Assembly: GCA_037039685.1 (NCBI GenBank)
Contig: JAWNGF010000011.1
Location: forward strand, 558,001-622,000
Direction of reading: 5' to 3'
DNA: 64,000 nucleotides
Source: Ceratobasidium sp. AG-K
Taxonomy: Eukaryota > Basidiomycota > Agaricomycetes > Cantharellales > Ceratobasidiaceae
Within the stretch, counting starts at the first letter, position 1, and each line of letters starts with the position of its first letter. Positions 59,001 to 64,000 of this stretch are shown piece by piece. Made by a program: the position numbers and the translations under genes. The notes below the pieces were generated by a model. That model was given only the letters and a program-made list of their open reading frames with translations, did not search any database and was not told the DNA's origin.

Positions 59001-60110
59001 TCGGGCCAGTTCCATGGCGTTTCCTGGCATTTGTTGCCACTGTTGTGAGTAAAACCCACTTTAACCCACATAGCGTTTACTAACTATTATCCAGTGTAAT
59101 AACATTATCTATTCGTGGCGCGATGGACACTACAAGAGGGAAAATCTCGACGTGAGCGAGCAATTGCCTGTCTTCCGCAAGTATCTACGGGTGATCGACG
59201 TCATGCGCGAGAGGCAAGCGCATTCCCTGGGGATAATTTGCGGGTCGATTCACGACAAGGCTCGGTAGGCTTATAACTCTTTATATACGCTCCATGTCTA
59301 ACCTTCAGTTGCTAGTGCCCAATACATGAAGACCATCCCAAAATCTCCGTCCCCCGAGCCACCCATTCGATGGGCTCCTGATGCGGTTGCACCTTATGTA
59401 CCTCTTTTCAACACCAACGCTGGTTAGTTGCCATTTTCATTAGGATAGGTTATGTACAAAACTCACCTCTGTCCATAGGTAATGAGTCCGACGAGGACGC
59501 AGACGTCGAGGACGGGCACGAACAGAACCATTGTGTGCCGCCACGGGCGGGAGCAAGACTTCTGGATCATCAACGTGCTCCTCCGCGGGCCATCAGCCCC
59601 CCTAATCTTGTGCCCCAAGCCTCCCCGCCACGCCCGCGGCCACATGCGACTTCAGGAAAGGGGAAAGAGAAGGCCGTGCATTATCCTTCGGATGACGATG
59701 AACCTGAGGAGGAACCCGAGCCCGAGGAGGAGGAACCCGATGAGGAGCCCGACGACGGAGATGAGGTCATGGCCAGTCCCACCAAGGTTACTGCTGTTGG
59801 TCAAAATGCGACCCGCTCAGATGCTGCTGGCCCGAGCCGACGTCTCCGCTTCGAAGAGTCCAGGGACCCCGGTGACGACAGCGACGACGATGATCCACCG
59901 AGTCCTCGTTCGATCCGAATGGACTTGACCGTGCCTGGACCAAAGTCTGCTCGTACCTCAACTGGCGACCATCGATCCATTATCAACGCCCAGCCAGCGC
60001 AAATGCCTGATGACAAAGACATGGATGACGACCCGCCAATGGTTCCCGAAGACCCCGATGTCGCTGAGTACGACGATGAGGGGGAGGGTTTTGGTGACGG
60101 TGGGGCTTGA
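56031..60110 (+). CDS. DUF6532-like protein with Ala/Ser/Pro-rich and acidic parts (inner-element partner gene), two in-frame TGA
   Basis: Twelve exons (56031-56124, 56174-56329, 56378-56724, 56793-56841, 56895-57812, 57872-58155, 58203-58637, 58689-58835, 58892-59044, 59095-59264, 59316-59422, 59479-60110) join in frame to about 1,163 codons. In order: a basic start (MARKGAVPLPPP), a coil (NARERRAFNVQQDSQAQAEA), an Ala/Pro/Ser repeat tract, a long Pro/Ser/Arg region, then the DUF6532-like core (PFGNEFFAEACRDAAFDG, GIKYPKSFGPVPWRFLAFVA, YSWRDGHYKREN, FRKYLRVIDVMRERQAHS), and an Asp/Glu/Pro-rich tail. Because the reading frame stays open on both sides of TGA codons at 57632 and 57892, these look like recent nonsense mutations; both fit CGA to TGA. 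Intact ancestor inferred. The gene could alternatively end at 57634. The neighbour is the divergent transposase. Confidence 0.65.
58302..58502. mobile_element. Hairpin MITE inserted in an exon without breaking the frame
   Basis: Near-perfect palindrome: GCATCTATAAAACTGG at the left, CCAGTTTTATAGATGC at the right, arms of about 67 bp and a related centre. The length of 201 bp is 67 codons. The reading frame of the DUF6532-like gene runs through it with no stop (LANA before, GTYEYQDNQ after). Confidence 0.8.
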
Positions 60111-60212
60111 TGCTTCGAACTGATGATGTCGTCCTGTTTCCCTCCTGTTTCCCTCCTGTGTTCGTCCATTGCTTACTTGTGTCCGTTTGTGCGCTTGTTT
60201 ATCTTTTTTGCC

Positions 60213-61005
60213 TATTGGACTCGTTTCTCGGGTAGTATACATGTCACCCACTTGCGTATGTAACGTGTCTGGGTCGTGGTCGATTCTTACTTGGACGCTT
60301 TTTTGTGACGCGGCTGGTCCGTGTTCCAACATTTCGTTCGTCTTGATCACACTGACATGTGCTTTTTGATTTCTGCTTGTTCGATGTGTTCCGTGACTCT
60401 GTATATCTGTGTTTGAGTTACTGTGCTCGTCGATCTCGGCTATTCGCACTGTTTTTTGTCTTGTTTTGTTTTGACCGTGTTTCGGACTATTCTTCTGGGC
60501 TGTATACACGTCGCCCGCACATCCTGTTACCTCTGTATGTTCCTGGCTCCCACCTCACGCTCGTTTTTGTTTGCGGTGACGGCGCATATTTGCGCTTTTT
60601 TCTTGTTTCGCACCAGTCGTGTCGCTCGTTTTCTTTGCCCCTCGGTTTTTCGAGTCTGCTTGGAGTTCGTGTTTTCCATGTGCCGTCGAGTTGACTTGTC
60701 CGTGTAGATTTCCGCGTTCGTCTTGCCACATGTACTGCCTTGCGCGTTGATCAATAAATACTCTTGACCTTGACACGGGCTGCCCCCAGCTTTTGCTGTC
60801 TGGCCCCCGCTGCCTGACACTTGACGTTTTGTTTTTCGATTTCCGGGCTGCTATATACTGCTATATAGCATGTGCATGTGCTATATAGTGGACCCGAACT
60901 GCTATGTTATGCTACATACTAGTAGATTTAATTGATATGGCTTATTTGCTATAGGGCTTCATAGTGCTATATAGTGCTATGGAGCCCCAGGCAGGTTTAC
61001 AGATG
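60213..61005 (-). repeat. Right long terminal inverted repeat of inner element
   Basis: Reverse complement of 46821-47614, about 99% identical by eye. Confidence 0.9.
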
Positions 61006-61141
61006 TAGTATGGAGGCTGGTGATAGTTTCGGGGCCGAGGAGGAGCAGTTTGATGGTGGCGAGGGCGGAGGAAAGGACAGCATGGAGTTGACGGACACCT
61101 ATTAGATCAGCACCCCATCTCGACGCCGCTCTTCGGCTCCC

Positions 61142-62956
61142 ATGGCGCCCCTTCCCCCCCTAGACCAAAGCGTCGACCGACGAGACCCCAGCCGTGCCAG
61201 CAATATCAATGACCAGACAGAAGAGCTGTCCAAGGACAAGGACAAGGATAGCGGAGAGTACATGGTCAAGACTGGCAAGTCTATTGTTCCCCGGCAGAAG
61301 AGCAAGGCTTGGGCCGAGCTTCAGAGCCTTACCCACGCGGGAGGAGCTGGACAATGATAGCACCGCCAGCACGATGAACTCGGAGTTCCGGGGCGGATTC
61401 ATCCCTGCGTCTCAGGATTCCCAGTCTGCCCCTTTCAGCCCGCAGGGTACATACACGACGTCGAGCTCCCAGCAGAGCACTGCCGATCGCGACATGGGAC
61501 TGGACGATACGCTTTCTTGCCTTTGAGCTGCCAGACAGAGTATGGGTGCTGGGGAGGCCGACATCTCCATCGACGACAAGGACGATAACCGCTCGAGCTC
61601 TAGTGGTGACTTTGAGGGCCGGTTTGACGACGAGGAACGCACGATGGACGTGACCGCCATCACTGGTGGACTCAGATTCCGCACCGACAATGACGAAGAC
61701 GAGGAGGCCGAGGGAGAGAGCGCACCCGCACCATCAGCGTCAACCACTCACCAGCCCCCTGTCCCTGCGTTTGTGTTTACTGAACAACCCGAAGCGCCTG
61801 GTGTGACGTCCAACTCGGCCTCCAACTCCGCTCCCAACCTGCCAACATTCGCCGTGGAACCACCTTCGCCAGTTGCTCCTCCACCAGCACTGGTTGCACC
61901 CGCCGCCTCCATCGCCTTTGTGGTACCCCCATTGCCAAAGGCTGTCCCTGCAAAGCCCGCATCGTTGCCTGCCCCCGTGCCAGCCTTTGCGGTTGAGCCA
62001 GCGCCTGGACCTTCTACCCTTGCAGCGCCTTCCAACCCCCAGCCCGCCCCTTCTCCCAGAGCTTGGTCACCTCTTACCTTCGAGGTCTCTCAGTTGCCCG
62101 TGCGCCCACCGCCTGTTTCATGGAGCCCCGGCAACGCGCTGGGACCGTTCGAGTTCAAGCTCCTGAGTGGAAGCACCCCTTGGCGCTCTTTGTCTGCCGG
62201 CAGCTTGAATGTAACCTCCACCCCTACTCGCGCAACCACCCCTATCCCTACTGGAACCCCGAAAGCTGTTAATACCCCAGCCCGTGCTACGTCTGCGCCT
62301 CCTACACCCAAGCATCCGAGAGAGGAAGCCGAAGTAGAGGGGTTGGCCAGGAAGAAGCAGGCTTTGGCAGCCCTCAAGCTGGAGAAGAAGGGCGCAGCCA
62401 AGCCACCTCGCCGTTGTAGTTTCGTGCCGCGCATGCCCATGTCGGTCATGGGTCGGGCTGGCCACGGCGCTCAAGACGCACCTCCCACGGCAGAACCTTC
62501 CACTCCTCGTGTGCCGCCTCCTCAGCCTACCCCTGTAGTCGAGCTTCCCGCGCCTCAACCTCCTTCACCGGCCCGTGAGCCATCCCCTGTTGCGATTCGT
62601 GCTAACCCACCGCGTCCCACTACACCACCAAGCACGAGCCACCAACGTCAGGTGCCCGCTTCGCCATCCCTCGCTCAAAGGTCCTCGGGGCCCACAGCGT
62701 CGCTCAAGGAGATCAGAGTAGCCAGACCGCTCCGCTCCCGTGTGAGCGCAGTTGGGGTCAAGTCGCCTGCTCATTGGAGAACGGGCGCACAGAATGAGTT
62801 GGAGCTTGACGACGTAAGTCCCATAAATGCGCGACCACTCGTGATGATACTAATCTCATCATACCCAACAAGTGGGGAGGATTGTCGTGCGATCTAGGTG
62901 TGGCGCCTCCGCCTAGGATCCAAACTCGGGTAGAATACTGGGACAAGGGGTGTTAG
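61142..62956 (+). pseudogene. Gene Y of the outer element: acidic/proline-rich protein, two lesions
   Basis: Starts at an ATG at 61142 (MAPLPPLDQSVDRRDPSRAS). The frame shifts near 61335 (AELQSL then PTREELDNDS) and a TGA at 61524 separates LSCL from AARQSMGAGEADIS. From 61542 it is open for 427 codons: acidic DKDDNRSSSSGDFEGRF and RTDNDEDEEAEGES, then Pro/Ala-rich repeats (AVEPPSPVAPPPALV), PREEAEVEGLARKKQALAAL, and Pro/Ser-rich sequence. An intron after ELELDD (GTAAGT...ACAAG, about 62814-62871) leads to WGGLSCDLGVAPPPR and a stop at 62956. Shares the DDNRSSSSGDFE...ERTMDVTAI..GLRF block with gene X. No family recognised. Confidence 0.6.
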
Positions 62957-63248
62957 AGGAAGTTGAGAGTAGTAGGACGGATGATTGAGATCAATAGTTT
63001 GCGCCCAATGTACTGTTTTCGAGGGCTGTGGACCCGAGTGACCCCACTAATCCCACTAATTCTACTAATTCTACTTAATTGTACATTTTGCATGTTTCAA
63101 GTACATAGTTCACTAATTTTGGCTCACCGAGACGGAGGTCGACTCGAAACACCCCGCTCACAAAATTCCCGCCAAATTGAAGTGAAATTAGTCAAATCTG
63201 ACATGCTGTCAACTAATTTAGCAAGGGTGGGCCTGGACCCTGTGGGCG

Positions 63249-63261
63249 TTTTTTGCTGATG
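63249..63261 (-). repeat. Candidate right terminal inverted repeat of outer element
   Basis: TTTTTTGCTGATG, reverse complement of 23366-23378, followed by TC. Inside lie CCACTAATCCCACTAATTCTACTAATTC (from 63043, as three shorter units) and GAAATTAGTC, like the left end. Confidence 0.5.
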
Positions 63262-63435
63262 TCCTTGGGAATGGGATGACGAGCCCCATCTCCTTCCGCC
63301 CTGTACACCGAATCTCGGTTCCGCTCTTTTGAACTGCGTGTTTAATTTTTACAACTGGATGCTAACTGGACGGGTCGAGTAAGCTTGTATATGAATTTGG
63401 CGGTTTAGATTGCTCAACCCCCGACCTTAATTTCA

Positions 63436-64000
63436 GTTTACCGGCCAGCAAGCCCCCTCCCACACTCTTTACTGAGGTGTACGAGCTCATTGCAGTATTC
63501 TTGTTCAGTCCATCCCCACCCGCTACCTTAAGCAATGTTGAGCATGAGAGTATATGCTGCACGAAAATTCCCTGGATCCTTGTCAAGGGCTTCATGGAAG
63601 CATCTCCCGAGCTCCATAGGATCGGATACACGCACTGGCTCTCGGTGTTAACCATACGTGATGCTCAAGACTGGCAAGTTGCCCTCCTGAACTCTCATCT
63701 CGTGAGGTAAGAGTATTTTTTTTTACCGTTCACCACTACATCGGCTTAATCGGCCACAAGGGAGTTGAAATGCATAAACCAGGCTTTTCACCCGGATCAT
63801 AGAGCCATATTATCTAGATTTCCTCGGCTCCGGGCCGCCTCGATAGAAAATCATGACGATGTTCGCCAATTAGGCATTGAAGCCAATCGATTCGCCTACC
63901 AGAACACTTTTACAGATTTACCACGATCGTTGCGCCACCTCGAAATTAAACATGCGCACGGGCCAGACGTCAATGTAATCGCTCGGATTAAGCGGTGCTG
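63436..64000 (+). CDS. F-box-like/LRR family member (copy F), cut by the window edge
   Basis: Exon 63436-63706 encodes LPASKPPP..FTEVYELIAVFLF (F-box-like position), then WILVKGFMEASPELHRIGY, VLTIRDAQDWQVALLNSHLV. An intron (GTAAGAG...CCACAAG, 63707-63760) sits exactly where copies B-D have intron 2. The next exon gives ELKCINQAF, SRFPRLRAASIENHDDV, LPRSLRHLEIKHAHGPDVNV and runs off the edge. Amino-acid identity to copies B-D is modest, so this is an older paralogue; its closest relative here is the eroded copy at 1745-2250. The upstream exon with the hydrophobic segment was not found, and the acceptor at 63435 implies one exists. Confidence 0.65.

Larger units (their letters stand above)
46821..61005. 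mobile_element. Inner Plavaka-type DNA transposon with long inverted repeats and captured genes
   Basis: 14,185 bp starting CATCTGTAAACCTGCC and ending with its reverse complement, flanked by TA on each side (46819-46820, 61006-61007). Terminal inverted repeats are about 785 bp and nearly identical. Inside, from left: a cyclin fragment, a duplicated transposase end, an RPB1 fragment, a decayed Plavaka-type transposase (minus) and a divergent DUF6532-like gene (plus). Excision leaving one TA restores the reading frame of gene X. The transposase has a stop and frameshifts, so movement would need help from another copy. Confidence 0.9.
39024..61105 (+). pseudogene. Gene X of the outer element, split by two transposons
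   Basis: Host pieces at about 39024-39442, 46679-46820 and 61008-61105 read as one gene once Ty3 element 2 and the inner transposon are removed. The first piece has an intron (GTAAGTGCC...TGCCTAG) and the block DDNRSSSSGDFEDRF, ERTMDVTAIAGGLRF, TDNDEDEE, which is shared with gene Y at 61557-61710. The junctions keep frame: PTVNSTATASSPTPP crosses the Ty3 site and VEFDDGSEH/SMEAGDSFG crosses the inner-element site. The tail is acidic (GAEEEQFDGG) and ends ELTDTY. A TGA at 46733 interrupts it. The start was not identified. No known family; low complexity and acidic. Confidence 0.65.
23366..63261. mobile_element. Outer Plavaka-type DNA transposon with nested insertions (candidate boundaries)
   Basis: The ends CATCAGCAAAAAA (23366-23378) and its reverse complement (63249-63261) are flanked by TC on both sides, a possible 2-bp target duplication. 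CCACTAAT/ACTAATT motifs are repeated just inside both ends. Removing two Ty3 elements and an inner transposon leaves about 11.2 kb. The cargo is a DUF6532-like gene, a small basic-protein gene, a transposase and genes X and Y. The transposase has several stops, so the element is no longer autonomous. The inner element has the same kind of ends (CATC...GATG with a 2-bp duplication), which supports these boundaries. They remain provisional because the perfect terminal match is only 13 bp. Confidence 0.5.

Noticed and set aside
63005..63130. ACTAATT array as a simple satellite
   Set aside because: The motif also occurs at the opposite candidate end of the outer element, so a subterminal transposon repeat is the better explanation.

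Overview
The window looks like genomic DNA of a filamentous basidiomycete, most likely an Agaricomycete; Rhizoctonia/Ceratobasidiaceae would fit, but that is an inference. The reasons are many short introns of about 40-90 bp (some GC-AG), an ERG3-type sterol desaturase, DUF6532-like proteins, Tf1/sushi-type chromoviral LTR retrotransposons and Plavaka-type (CACTA-like) DNA transposons. No bacterial-style operons, CRISPR arrays, rRNA or tRNA genes were recognised.

Region 1 (1-17.3 kb) is a duplicated gene neighbourhood. A family of proteins with a membrane-segment N-terminus, an F-box-like motif and LRR-like repeats occurs in several copies: an inverted pseudogene (1-960), an eroded relative (1.75-2.25 kb), two intact four-exon genes (6.46-7.98 and 15.80-17.32 kb) and one copy with a 1-bp frameshift (10.79-12.32 kb). 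A more distant member runs off the right edge (63.4-64.0 kb). Two copies are paired with a minus-strand zinc-type alcohol dehydrogenase/quinone oxidoreductase-like gene; one of those is intact (8.46-9.80 kb) and one is dead (4.43-5.76 kb). This points to tandem duplication of an ADH + F-box-like unit.

Region 2 (17.3-23.4 kb) is mostly gene-poor, with one clear housekeeping gene, a seven-exon ERG3 (19.91-21.29 kb, minus strand).

Region 3 (23.37-63.26 kb) is a nest of transposons. The outer element has candidate CATC...GATG ends and, once insertions are removed, would be about 11.2 kb. It carries a minus-strand DUF6532-like gene, a small basic-protein gene, a divergent plus-strand Plavaka-type transposase and two related acidic/proline-rich genes (X and Y). 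A 7,241-bp Ty3 element (TSD ATGGG) interrupts the transposase. A second Ty3 element of 7,231 bp (TSD CTTCT) and a complete 14.2-kb second Plavaka-type element (785-bp terminal inverted repeats, TSD TA) interrupt gene X. The inner element again has a transposase gene divergent from a DUF6532-like gene. It also carries captured pieces of two cellular genes, RPB1 (largest subunit of RNA polymerase II) and a PHO80/Pcl-type cyclin.

The most interesting signals are: (i) the repeated divergent pairing of transposase and DUF6532-like gene in two otherwise dissimilar elements, suggesting a two-component transposon; (ii) a third ORF downstream of pol in both Ty3 elements, overlapping the pol tail in another frame and better conserved than that tail; (iii) an LTR layout in which the predicted first 12 nt of the transcript are complementary to the primer-binding site (self-priming); and (iv) a strong excess of TGA among the disabling stops, consistent with CpG-to-TpG decay of CGA codons. 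All readings are by eye; no searches or alignments were run.
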